Source of the DNA: Comamonadaceae bacterium
Lineage (GTDB): Bacteria > Pseudomonadota > Gammaproteobacteria > Burkholderiales > Burkholderiaceae_C
Length of the DNA: 64,000 nt
Assembly (NCBI GenBank): GCA_027486755.1
Contig: JAIXOM010000038.1
Span: forward strand, 1-64,000
Direction: 5' to 3'
This document shows, piece after piece, positions 14,706-22,063 of the stretch (within the stretch, counting starts at the first letter, position 1; each line of letters opens with the position of its first letter). The position numbers and the translations under genes are program-made. The notes beneath the pieces were generated by a model. The model was given only the letters and a program-made list of their open reading frames with translations. It did not search any database and was not told the origin of the DNA.

Positions 14706-15059
14706 CTATACCGGGGGCAACTCTTCAAGCGCCCGCCCCAGGGCCTGATGCAGGGCGAGTATTTCTTCCCTGGCCAGCAGCAGCTGAAACCGAAGCTGCT
14801 CTTGCGGGCGTCTGGCGGTCGGCACGAAAGAAGAGAACTTCAGGTGATGGCCGTAGGGCGTGGGCTGTATGGTCAGCGCGAGTTGGTAGCTGCCAGTGGA
14901 CTGCAGCACGGTGGGTATGGGTCCAGGGATAGGCTCGGGTGCCGGCTCGGTCGTAGCGGTGCTGGTCTTGTTGCGGTAGGGCCGCCAGGACATGACGCCT
15001 TTGCCGCCTCCGAAAATAGTCTCGCCGGGTTTGAGTTTGTAACGTTCGACTGTAGCCAT
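14706..15059 (-). CDS. hypothetical protein, 117 aa
   Basis: A small soluble protein I do not recognise. It begins MATVERYKLKPGETIFGGGK, has a Pro/Thr-rich linker (TTEPAPEPIPGPIP) and ends in a helix (LLLAREEILALHQALGRALE). The ATG at 15059 is preceded by AGGAG with good spacing, which supports a real gene. There is no signal peptide, membrane segment or Cys cluster. It lies in the accessory part of the window with no obvious partner. Confidence 0.65.
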   Translation of the reverse strand: MATVERYKLKPGETIFGGGKGVMSWRPYRNKTSTATTEPAPEPIPGPIPTVLQSTGSYQLALTIQPTPYGHHLKFSSFVPTARRPQEQLRFQLLLAREEILALHQALGRALEELPPV

Positions 15060-15178
15060 GGGGCTCTCCTATTTAGCCGCTTTGACAAAAGCGTCGGGGG
15101 CGGCAATCTGGAACAACTCCCCCCGGTCTGTTAGCCCAACCCTTGAGGGCGTGGCGGGGCAGACCAGCCCCTTATGGT

Positions 15179-15598
15179 TTACCTGAGCAAGATGAGCTGG
15201 GGCATGCCGTCGGCGGCGCTCCAGACGATGGCGTTCTGGCAAAACTGCTCGCCCAAGGCCTTGGCGTCTGCCAGGGCCAGCCCAAAGACCAGGTAGCTGG
15301 CCTCGCCAGGCCAGGTGTTGCTCGGGTGCTGGCCTATGCCGTGGACGAAGGCGAGCCTCCGCTGCGCGAGCGCTGTGGCGAGGTCAGCCTGGCGAGCGGC
15401 GTTTTGATCGGCCGTAAGCGACTGACTAAAAGGATTGCAGGCTGTGATGAAGGCGCTGCACGCTACGCCGTGCTGGCGCTGGGCCTGTGCGAGTGCTGCG
15501 TTGGGGTGATCGACCTGCAGCGTCAGACCGTTGCCGGCCATGCAGTGCGTCTGGCGGTAGGCCTGAATCAGGCCGGGGTCAAGTTTGGAATCAGACAA
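15179..15598 (-). CDS. DUF3293-type protein
   Basis: A 139-residue protein resembling the DUF3293 family, with the characteristic segment SAFITACNPFSQSLTADQNAAR and a C-terminal SYLVFGLALADAKALGEQF followed by NAIVWSAADGMPQLILL. Its biochemical role is unknown. The open frame extends upstream to an ATG at 15721, but I prefer the TTG at 15598. A textbook GGAGGG lies 7 nt before it, and the start then gives the family's usual length. That Shine-Dalgarno is also the 3' arm of a hairpin ending in a T-tract (see 15599-15625). Confidence 0.75.
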   Translation of the reverse strand: MSDSKLDPGLIQAYRQTHCMAGNGLTLQVDHPNAALAQAQRQHGVACSAFITACNPFSQSLTADQNAARQADLATALAQRRLAFVHGIGQHPSNTWPGEASYLVFGLALADAKALGEQFCQNAIVWSAADGMPQLILLR

Positions 15599-15625
15599 GA
15601 AAAAACCCTCCGGATTAAGGGAGGG
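15599..15625 (-). promoter_or_regulatory. terminator-like hairpin that masks a Shine-Dalgarno
   Basis: Read on the minus strand: CCCTCC (15625-15620), loop CTTAATCC, GGAGGG (15611-15606), then six T and a C, then the TTG start. The stem is perfect and the T-tract follows at once, so it looks like an intrinsic terminator. The 3' arm is also the ribosome-binding site of the DUF3293 gene. Folding would either end transcription or block translation. Confidence 0.55.
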
Positions 15626-15794
15626 CCGACGCGTCCCGCTTGGCTTACCGTTTCCGGTCACATTGCCTTTCGGCTGGCCACCTTGCCCGGGAAGGCAGGT
15701 TGGCGTGGGCGTCGGCCCCATCTCTGAATGCGTGAACTGATTGTGAACCGGCTGATAAGGCCAGTCAAGCGGCCAGCGTCTTGCCAGAGGGGCA

Positions 15795-15823
15795 TTGGAA
15801 GATTTTGGGGGCTTGGGTATAAA
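15795..15823 (+). promoter_or_regulatory. promoter of the DUF2779-type nuclease gene, leaderless
   Basis: TTGGAA (15795-15800), a 17-nt spacer and TATAAA (15818-15823) form a strong sigma70-like promoter. The ATG at 15830 is 6 nt beyond the -10, so transcription should begin on or next to the start codon. No Shine-Dalgarno is present. Confidence 0.6.
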
Positions 15824-15829
15824 GATCGC

Positions 15830-17785
15830 ATGAGCAAACCCCGCTACCTGACCAAGACCCGGTTCAAGCTGGCCGTGCAGTGCCCGACCAAGCTGTTCTA
15901 CACCGGCAAGAAAACCACCTACCGCGACACCATGCAGGAAGACAGCTTCCTGGCCATGCTGGCCGAAGGCGGCTACCAGGTGGGCGAGTTGGCCAAGCTG
16001 ATGTACCCGCACGGTGTAGAGGTGGCACACGCCGAGCATGCCGCCGCCTTGGCGCAGACGGCTGAACTCTTGCTGCAAGAAGAGGTGGTGATCTTTGAGG
16101 CGGCGGTGCTTTGGTCGCAGTTATTTGTGCGTGTCGATGTGCTGGTCAAGCGCGGTAACACGCTGGAGTTGATCGAGGTCAAGGCCAAGTCTTACGACTC
16201 GACCAAGCCCGAGATGGTGGGTGCGCGCGGCGGCATCACGTCAGAGATGCGCCCCTACATTGAAGACGTCGCGTTTCAGGCGCATGTGCTCAAGCAGGCC
16301 ATGCCGCACATGACCGTGAAATGCTTTTTGATGATGCCCGACAAGTCGGTGATGTGCGAGGTCGATGGTGTGAACCAGTGGTTCCCGATAGAGCGCGCCG
16401 ACGGACGCTCCAAGGTGCTGGTGGCGCCCGCCGCCAAGGCCGCAAGCGCCCTGCCCCCGCTGCTGGCCAAGGTGAGCGTGGATGCGCTGGTTGCCGATGT
16501 CTTTCAGCAAGGCGTCAAAACGCCTGTTGGGTTGCAGCCCTTGGACACCGTCGCCCAAACCTGGTCTGCGGCTTATGCAGCCGACCAAAAAATCGCTCCT
16601 ATTCCTGGGGCGCATTGCGGCAGGTGTGAGTTCAAGACCAGCCCCGGTGACAGCTTGCGCAGCGGGTTCAAGGAATGCTGGTCGCAGGTGTATGGGTTTA
16701 CTGAGGAAGACTTCAGTCAGGGAACGGTGCTGGACCTGTGGAATTACCGCAAGAAGGAGCAGTTGATTGCGCAAAACCGGGTGCGGCTGAGCGCGGTCAC
16801 ACAAGCAGACCTGGGGCAGCCTTCAGACGGGGAAGAACTCTCGCCATCAGACCGGCAATGGATGCAAGCGAGCGGTATTCCGGCTGGAGAAGACCGGGGC
16901 GGGTTCTGGATGGCCGAGGGCCTGATGCGCCAAGCCATGACAGGCTGGCGCTATCCCCTGCACTTTATTGACTTTGAAACCAGCGCTGTGGCGCTGCCCT
17001 TTCATGGAGGCATGCGCCCTTATGAGCAGGTGGCGTTTCAGTTTTCGCACCATGTGATGCATGCTAATGGTCGGGTGGTTCACCAGAGTCAGTTTTTGAA
17101 CGCAAAGCCAGGGGCGTTCCCGAACTTTGAATTCATACGCGCTCTGCAGCAAGCCTTGTCGGCCGACGATGGCACGGTATTCATGTGGAGCCCGCATGAA
17201 AACACCATCCTCAACAAAATCAGCGATCAACTGCAATCGCGCAGCGATGCGCCTGCAGATTCAAAAGACCTGCGGGACTTTGCGCTGTCGCTCACAAAAA
17301 CCGGCTCGCGGGCCATGGTGGATCTGTGCGAGCTGGCCAAGAAGGCGTACTTCCACAACAGCACCAAAGGCAGCTCGTCGATCAAGAAAGTGCTGCCGGC
17401 CGTGTTGAGCGCGTCGCCGCAACTGCGTGCCCGGTATGCGCAGCCCATCTACGGCGCCCCCCATGGGATGCCCAGCCTGAACTACCGCAGCTTTGCTTGG
17501 TGCTCTTCAGGTGCCGATGGGCAAGCGCTGGACCCCTACGAGCGGCTGCGCGAGCTGGGGGCGCAATTGTTGGGCGAGGAAGTCAGGCCCGGCGAAGACC
17601 CGGACGACTTGGCCATTTGTGAAGGCGGCGCCGCTGCCACCGCCTACGCAAGGCTGCAGTTTGAGTCACTTGCACCCGACGCACGCAAACACTTGGAGCA
17701 AGCGCTGCTGCGCTACTGCGAGCTCGACACCTTGGCCATGGTCATGGTGGTGCAGGGCTGGCAAGAGGCTTTGCAAGCGGCTTGA
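15830..17785 (+). CDS. DUF2779-type protein: Cas4-like nuclease plus DEDD exonuclease
   Basis: A 651-residue protein. Residues 1-290 resemble a RecB/Cas4-type PD-(D/E)xK nuclease: VRVDVLVKRG gives D103 and ELIEVKAKS gives E116-V-K118. C18 (AVQCPTKLFYTG) with C263, C266 and C283 (HCGRCEF, KECW) gives the four cysteines expected for a 4Fe-4S cluster. Residues from about 375 (HFIDFETSAVALPFHGGMRP, D381/E383) start a DEDD-type 3'-5' exonuclease fold, ending with a D in YCELDTLAMV. The combination matches the DUF2779 family. The role is unknown, but DNA or RNA end processing is the natural guess. The start is set by the adjacent -10 box. Confidence 0.82.
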   Translation: MSKPRYLTKTRFKLAVQCPTKLFYTGKKTTYRDTMQEDSFLAMLAEGGYQVGELAKLMYPHGVEVAHAEHAAALAQTAELLLQEEVVIFEAAVLWSQLFVRVDVLVKRGNTLELIEVKAKSYDSTKPEMVGARGGITSEMRPYIEDVAFQAHVLKQAMPHMTVKCFLMMPDKSVMCEVDGVNQWFPIERADGRSKVLVAPAAKAASALPPLLAKVSVDALVADVFQQGVKTPVGLQPLDTVAQTWSAAYAADQKIAPIPGAHCGRCEFKTSPGDSLRSGFKECWSQVYGFTEEDFSQGTVLDLWNYRKKEQLIAQNRVRLSAVTQADLGQPSDGEELSPSDRQWMQASGIPAGEDRGGFWMAEGLMRQAMTGWRYPLHFIDFETSAVALPFHGGMRPYEQVAFQFSHHVMHANGRVVHQSQFLNAKPGAFPNFEFIRALQQALSADDGTVFMWSPHENTILNKISDQLQSRSDAPADSKDLRDFALSLTKTGSRAMVDLCELAKKAYFHNSTKGSSSIKKVLPAVLSASPQLRARYAQPIYGAPHGMPSLNYRSFAWCSSGADGQALDPYERLRELGAQLLGEEVRPGEDPDDLAICEGGAAATAYARLQFESLAPDARKHLEQALLRYCELDTLAMVMVVQGWQEALQAA

Positions 17786-17837
17786 TTTCAAAAGGCCAAC
17801 AAGGGTATGGCGGCAAGCTGCGTCGACTGAGCCAAGC

Positions 17838-18257
17838 TTAGCCCAGCAACCAACGTCGCAGCCGCTCGCACTGCAAGCCCTCCAGCCCACGCCCGCCTTC
17901 GCAGAGGATCAGCTGCTCGCAGTCCTTCGGGAACTCAAAAAATGCGTCGTCGAGTGCGCGCCAGTTCGCGACGCCCTGGGCAGCGCAATAGGTATTGATT
18001 TCATGCCACCTGGCATGGCGGCCCACATGGGCCGGCCCGGTAATGCCTCTGACCTTTGCCTGAAGGTCTGCGGGAAGAAGTTCCCGCAAACGAGGGAGCT
18101 CCCATTGAAAGCGCCAGCTCGACGAAACCACGATGTCAACATGTAGGCCTTCCAAAGCTTGCGCAAGGAGAGGTGCCCGGCTGAACATCTGGCCCTCGGC
18201 TGCAAAATTAGGATGCAGCACGCCATCGAAGTCGAGAAAGAGAACAGGCTTTGACAT
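17838..18257 (-). CDS. HAD-fold hydrolase
   Basis: A 139-residue small HAD-fold protein. VLFLDFDGVLHP holds the catalytic Asp pair D9/D11. VVSSSWRF gives the Ser/Thr of motif II, and WRALDDAFFEFP provides the acidic motif. It has no cap domain. It resembles the stand-alone HAD domains that occur in RNA-repair contexts, but this is only a family resemblance. Start ATG 18257 (MSKPVLFLDFDG) is favoured over GTG 18266. Its 5' end overlaps that of the divergent HD gene, so one of the two starts may be misplaced. Confidence 0.75.
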   Translation of the reverse strand: MSKPVLFLDFDGVLHPNFAAEGQMFSRAPLLAQALEGLHVDIVVSSSWRFQWELPRLRELLPADLQAKVRGITGPAHVGRHARWHEINTYCAAQGVANWRALDDAFFEFPKDCEQLILCEGGRGLEGLQCERLRRWLLG

Positions 18258-18870
18258 GATGGCCACAGGAAGTCTTGCACCGCAATGGCTTCATCTTACT
18301 GGCGCGTTACGATGTCGCCACCCCCTTCACGCCCAGTTTCCCGTGCAAACCCAGTCCGACTCCGACGCTCGCTGCGTTCAAATCGTCCGCAAAGCGCTGG
18401 CCGTGGTGCGCCCGCAATTTCGATTGGCGTATTTGGGTGGTGTGCACGGCCTGCCGCACTGGACGCGGGTTTGGTTTCATGGGCGGCATCTTGCGCAGGC
18501 CGTCGATGTCGACCCGGCGGTATTGGCCTGGTTTGCCTTTTTGCATGATTCCCAGCGGCACAACGACTACAAGGATCCCGAGCATGGGCTGCGGGCGGCC
18601 GACTTCGCCGTGCAACTGCGCAGCCAGGGTGTGATCACGGAGCTGGCTGGCCCTGACTTTGAGCGCCTGTGCGAAGCCATGCGCCTGCACAGCAATGGCC
18701 TTACCGAGGCCGACACTGCCTTGCAAGCCTGCTGGGACGCCGACAGGCTTGACCTCCTGCGTGTCGGTATCGAGCCCCAGGCCAAGCGCCTTTGCACGCC
18801 GCACGGGCGCAAGCCCGCGGTGATCGAACGGGCCAACCGCATGGCCGAGGCCAGTTGGAATCAGCGGTAG
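18256..18870 (+). CDS. HD-domain phosphohydrolase-like protein
   Basis: A 204-residue protein with an HD-type metal site. GVHGLPHWTRVWFHGRHLA gives the first His. FAFLHDSQRHND gives the HD pair, MRLHSNG a later His, and CWDADRLDLLRVG the final Asp. These proteins hydrolyse phosphate esters, but the substrate is unknown. The ATG at 18256 overlaps the start of the divergent HAD gene, so a downstream start (for example GTG near 18343, before the HD core) is possible. No Shine-Dalgarno helps to decide. Confidence 0.7.
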   Translation: MMATGSLAPQWLHLTGALRCRHPLHAQFPVQTQSDSDARCVQIVRKALAVVRPQFRLAYLGGVHGLPHWTRVWFHGRHLAQAVDVDPAVLAWFAFLHDSQRHNDYKDPEHGLRAADFAVQLRSQGVITELAGPDFERLCEAMRLHSNGLTEADTALQACWDADRLDLLRVGIEPQAKRLCTPHGRKPAVIERANRMAEASWNQR

Positions 18871-19003
18871 CGGGCAGCGGCGCGTTGCTGTAGTGCTGGG
18901 GCTCAAGGCCAAGCTGTCGAAATTCCCAGCCACCGGGCTCGCAGCCTGAGCCAGCGCGAAGCTAGTCTTGCGCACGATAAGCATTGATTTGGAGGAGTCC
19001 CCG

Positions 19004-19579
19004 ATGTTGACTGAACGAACCGCCCAGGCGCTTGCGCTGGCGGTGCAAGCCCACCATGGGCAACTGCGCAAAGGCACCTTTATCCCCTATGTAGCCCACC
19101 CGATGGCTGTGGCTTCGATTGCGCTGGAGTTGGGCGCCGACGAAGATCAGGCGATTGCTGCGCTGCTGCACGACGTGCTGGAAGATGGCGGGCAGCACTA
19201 CGGCCCCCTGATTCAGGCGCAGTTTGGCGACCGGGTGTTTGCCTTGGTACAAGCCTGTACCGACGGCGTACCCGATGCATCAGGCGCCAAGGCAGATTGG
19301 GGCGAGCGCAAGCGGGCTTACCTGGCACATCTGGCCGAGGCGGGCGACGATGTGTTGCTGGTCTCGGGCGCCGACAAGCTGCACAACGCACGGGCGATCG
19401 TCAGCGATCTGCTGACAGTGGGGCCTGCGGTGTTCGACCGCTTCAAGGCGGGGCGCAGCGGCACGCTGTGGTACTACCGGGCACTGGCCGAGGTATTCAC
19501 ACGGCGAAAGGCACCCATGGCCGCCCTGCTCGCGGCAGAGGTGACTCAGATGGAGCGCCTGGCCGGACAGCCCGCCTGA
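19004..19579 (+). CDS. small alarmone hydrolase-like (Mesh1-type) HD protein
   Basis: A 191-residue HD protein of the RelA/SpoT hydrolase type. AHHGQLRKGTFIPYVAHPMA covers the nucleotide-binding loop and first His. AALLHDVLEDGG is the HDxxED motif, and ADKLHNARAIVSDL the closing DKxxN motif. Stand-alone versions degrade (p)ppGpp. There is no synthetase domain. ATG 19004 has an excellent GGAGGAG at 18991. Its position two genes from toxin-like loci may be coincidental. Confidence 0.82.
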   Translation: MLTERTAQALALAVQAHHGQLRKGTFIPYVAHPMAVASIALELGADEDQAIAALLHDVLEDGGQHYGPLIQAQFGDRVFALVQACTDGVPDASGAKADWGERKRAYLAHLAEAGDDVLLVSGADKLHNARAIVSDLLTVGPAVFDRFKAGRSGTLWYYRALAEVFTRRKAPMAALLAAEVTQMERLAGQPA

Positions 19580-19610
19580 CGCAGACGCAACACCCCAGCA
19601 GACACAAGCC

Positions 19611-20351
19611 ATGACCAGCATTTCAGGCTATTACATCAAAGGCGCAGCTTGCTGCGGCGCTCGCTACAAGACGCCGCGCTATGCCTCTATCAATCTGATG
19701 TCTTCGGCGTTCTGGAGCGACGGCTATCGCGAGCAGTCGCTCATGCCCAACGACCACGGCCTGAGACGTTGCAAGTGTGGTCGCTTCATCTTGCAGCGCG
19801 AGTTGGTGGAGATGGCCGAAGTGGACGAGAGCGACTTGCCCTGGCCGCCCGGCGTCCCCCCCGAAGACCTGCCACTGGCGATCGCGCAGGCCGGCAGCCC
19901 GGCGCTTGAATTGGCCGCGCGGCGGGACTACTGGCAGCACCTCAACCATGCCTACCGAGACCTGTACAAAGCCCACCGCGAGGCCGAAGACGCTGCCTCA
20001 AAGGCGACCTGGGAGGCGGCCCATCCCGACCAGCGTAACGCCTGGCAGAAGTTGCGCAAGTTCGAGCGCAGACCGCAATACCAGGCCGCACCCGACCGGC
20101 CGATCACCTTCCCGGTTTTTGAGGCCTCGCCTGAGCAGCGGAAGAATATGCAGGCGCTGCTGCAGTTGCTTCAAGCGCCAGGCGAAAAAATTGACCTTGA
20201 GCAGGTCGAGCTGCACCGCGAACTGGGGCAGTTTGAAGAGGCCGCACGGGCCCTGCAGATGGTCAAAGGGAAAGACAACCCCAGCCTGCACAAACTGAGT
20301 GCCCAGCTGATTGAGGGGCGGCGCGCAGCGCCGGTGCGCTATAGACCTTAA
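19611..20351 (+). CDS. hypothetical protein with Cys-containing N-terminus
   Basis: A 246-residue protein not recognised as a named family. The N-terminal 60 residues carry cysteine pairs (GAACCGARYKTPRY and RRCKCGRFI), perhaps a small metal site. A Pro-rich linker, a long charged helix (about 105-150) and a C-terminal helical pair (MQALLQLLQAPGEKIDLEQV...GQFEEAARALQMVKG, TPR-like) follow. It begins 31 nt after the alarmone-hydrolase gene on the same strand and may be co-transcribed. Confidence 0.7.
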   Translation: MTSISGYYIKGAACCGARYKTPRYASINLMSSAFWSDGYREQSLMPNDHGLRRCKCGRFILQRELVEMAEVDESDLPWPPGVPPEDLPLAIAQAGSPALELAARRDYWQHLNHAYRDLYKAHREAEDAASKATWEAAHPDQRNAWQKLRKFERRPQYQAAPDRPITFPVFEASPEQRKNMQALLQLLQAPGEKIDLEQVELHRELGQFEEAARALQMVKGKDNPSLHKLSAQLIEGRRAAPVRYRP

Positions 20352-20504
20352 TCCTCAGACCGGGCGCGACACGCTCGTTGCCAAAGCCTTGGGGCTGGCC
20401 GCTGACCGCCTGCATGAAATGGCAGGTGAGGTGTGAGCGTGCCGAGCGGTGGCCGGCGCACAGACTCTGCAAAGCGATTTACGACACTTTTGCGGTACCG
20501 GAAA

Positions 20505-20528
20505 GCAAAACGCCACCCGAAGGTGGCG
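20505..20528 (-). terminator. original terminator of tRNA-Val, now 1.4 kb away
   Basis: On the minus strand CGCCACC, loop TTCG, GGTGGCG, then TTTT. This is a 7-bp stem capped by a UUCG tetraloop with a T-tract. It lies 18 bp beyond the duplicated tRNA-Val 3' end (20546), which is where a tRNA terminator would sit. The integrated element now separates it from the functional tRNA gene. Confidence 0.75.
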
Positions 20529-20545
20529 CAAGCGCTTGGTTTGTT

Positions 20546-20590
20546 TGGTGGGCGGTACATGGATCGAACATGTGACCCCTGCAGTGTGAA
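20546..20590. repeat. attachment-site repeat (duplicated 3' half of tRNA-Val)
   Basis: Forty-five bases identical to 21943-21987, running from the anticodon loop through the CCA end of tRNA-Val on the minus strand. The 5' half of the tRNA is absent, so this copy is not a functional tRNA. It marks the far end of the integrated element. Confidence 0.92.
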
Positions 20591-20877
20591 GACGCCAGAC
20601 TTTCAACATTTTCCTGTTTAAAAACAAGCATTTAAGTTATTTTCAAGTCCATGAAGTAGCATAGATGTAGTATACATTTGTAATTCTAAATAACTGGAAA
20701 TTTTCCTTCTGTACATCTTTCGGACATGAAGCGTCATTTCTTTTTACGCTGCTGCTTTTTTGAGCTACGCGCGCCCTGGCTAGTATGCCGCAAGACTACC
20801 CCATTTGGACGGGGTCTTCTTCCGAACGGGCCAATGTATATGAAGTTTTTGATCTGAACTTGGCCCTGCCCTTCGGA

Positions 20878-21852
20878 TCACTGACCCAAGTGCGGCCAGG
20901 TCGGATTGAGTTGAGTTGCTGAAGCGCTCAACGACTGCCACCGCTGCTGCTGCGCCTCCTGGAGAGACACATGGTCCAGGTGGCCGTAGCGTCGCAGCAG
21001 CATGGTCTGATCGCGATGACCAAGGATTTGCGAGGCCACACCAACGCCCACACCATTTCTCAGCAGCGATGCTGCCACCCAGTGGCGGATGTCATGTATC
21101 CGCAAATCGGGACGCCGGATCATGCTTGTCAAGCTGGTCCACTTTTTTCTGTAGCAAATGGGCGTGGCGCCATTCCGTCCGGCGAAGATCAATCGATCCG
21201 CCGAGCCAGTGGACAAAGTAGGCTTTAACCGCTTGGCCAAGGCCATGGTCTCGGGCGTGAAAAAAAGCATCCTTGAATCGCCGTTCTTGGTTCTGGGCAC
21301 GATGACTTTTCCGGAGGAGATGTCGAGCTCTTGCCAGGTCCTGTGCAGCACCTCACTCTTGCGTGCACCCGAGTCAACCAGCATCCAAACAAAGAGCGTG
21401 AACAACCGGTCCTTGCCCATCTTGGCGGCCAGTCGCAGAGACGCAATATCCTGCTCAGACGATGCAACGTATCGCATGGATTCTTCGAATCGTTTGATGT
21501 GGATCGTGGGTGAAATGAATCCACGAGGGGCCATCCGGCGCTCCACAATGGCCCAGCGAAAAACCTGACCCAAGGCGCCAATGTCCCTGTTCACAGAAGA
21601 GAATGCGTAGCCCGCGTCGATCAATGCTTGGGCTGCATTTTTCAGTCGCTCGCTGGAGATGGCCCAAGCCGACTCGTGTCCGAAACCAAGGACCGGGTCG
21701 CACCATTTTCTGAGACGAAGCTCGAGTTCAAGACGGGGTCTTGCCAGCGCGTGGGCTTGGACAAGTTCCGCCAGCGTCACGTCGACCGCAGCGGAATACA
21801 GGTCTGCGCCAGCAGCCGCCTTGAGATTGACCGGGGAGTGAAATTTGCGCAT
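20878..21852 (-). CDS. tyrosine recombinase / tRNA-site integrase
   Basis: A 324-residue tyrosine recombinase with all catalytic residues visible: R164 (DSGARKSEV), K189 (RTKNGDS), H253-xx-R256 (IHDIRHW), H279 (ILGHRD) and the nucleophile Y289 (RRYGHLDH). The N-terminal 140 residues form the arm/core-binding region. It should cut within the tRNA-Val repeat that flanks it. The gene starts about 90 bp from the tRNA end, as is usual for integrases. No excisionase or other island gene is present. It appears intact. Confidence 0.92.
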   Translation of the reverse strand: MRKFHSPVNLKAAAGADLYSAAVDVTLAELVQAHALARPRLELELRLRKWCDPVLGFGHESAWAISSERLKNAAQALIDAGYAFSSVNRDIGALGQVFRWAIVERRMAPRGFISPTIHIKRFEESMRYVASSEQDIASLRLAAKMGKDRLFTLFVWMLVDSGARKSEVLHRTWQELDISSGKVIVPRTKNGDSRMLFFTPETMALAKRLKPTLSTGSADRLIFAGRNGATPICYRKKWTSLTSMIRRPDLRIHDIRHWVAASLLRNGVGVGVASQILGHRDQTMLLRRYGHLDHVSLQEAQQQRWQSLSASATQLNPTWPHLGQ

Positions 21853-21942
21853 GAGAGTTCCTAGAACACTGCCTTAGAAAACCTAAGACCCGTGTGAAGG
21901 AAACCCTACATGGCGTTGAATTGAAAGCCGAAAAGATTGTTC

Positions 21943-21987
21943 TGGTGGGCGGTACATGGATCGAACATGTGACCCCTGCAGTGTGAA
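21943..21987. repeat. attachment-site repeat inside the intact tRNA-Val
   Basis: The tRNA-proximal copy of the 45-bp direct repeat (see 20546-20590). The bases just outside differ between copies, so the identical block ends sharply at the anticodon loop on one side and just past CCA on the other. Confidence 0.92.
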
Positions 21988-22017
21988 TGCAGTGCTCTAC
22001 CGCTGAGCTAACCGCCC
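21943..22017 (-). tRNA. tRNA-Val (anticodon CAC)
   Basis: A 75-nt cloverleaf on the minus strand. The acceptor GGGCGGT pairs with ACCGCCC, the D arm is GCTC...GAGC, the anticodon stem CTGCA/TGCAG encloses the loop TTCACAC (anticodon CAC, reading GUG), and the T arm is ACATG/CATGT with TTCGATC. CCA is encoded. Its 3' 45 nt serve as the attachment site of the adjoining integrase element, which restores the full tRNA sequence. Confidence 0.96.
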
Positions 22018-22063
22018 GGAGAACGCAAGAGTATAGCGCAGCTTGAGGCCTGCTCTGACCAGT

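Larger units (their letters stand above)
20546..21987. mobile_element. minimal tRNA-Val integrated element carrying only an integrase
   Basis: The segment between two perfect 45-bp tRNA-derived repeats is about 1.4 kb. It contains a tyrosine recombinase gene beginning close to the tRNA end, plus about 290 bp of AT-rich non-coding DNA (20591-20877). That stretch has one weak hairpin (ACCCC...GGGGT near 20798) and no gene. Such a short element is either a decayed genomic island or a satellite relying on other functions. Confidence 0.8.

Noticed and set aside
15599..15721. Longer start for the DUF3293-type protein (ATG 15721)
   Set aside because: It would read through a terminator-like hairpin, adds low-complexity sequence and has no better ribosome site than TTG 15598. 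Kept as an alternative.
20546..20590. A second tRNA gene
   Set aside because: Only the 3' half from the anticodon loop is present. It is an attachment-site duplicate.
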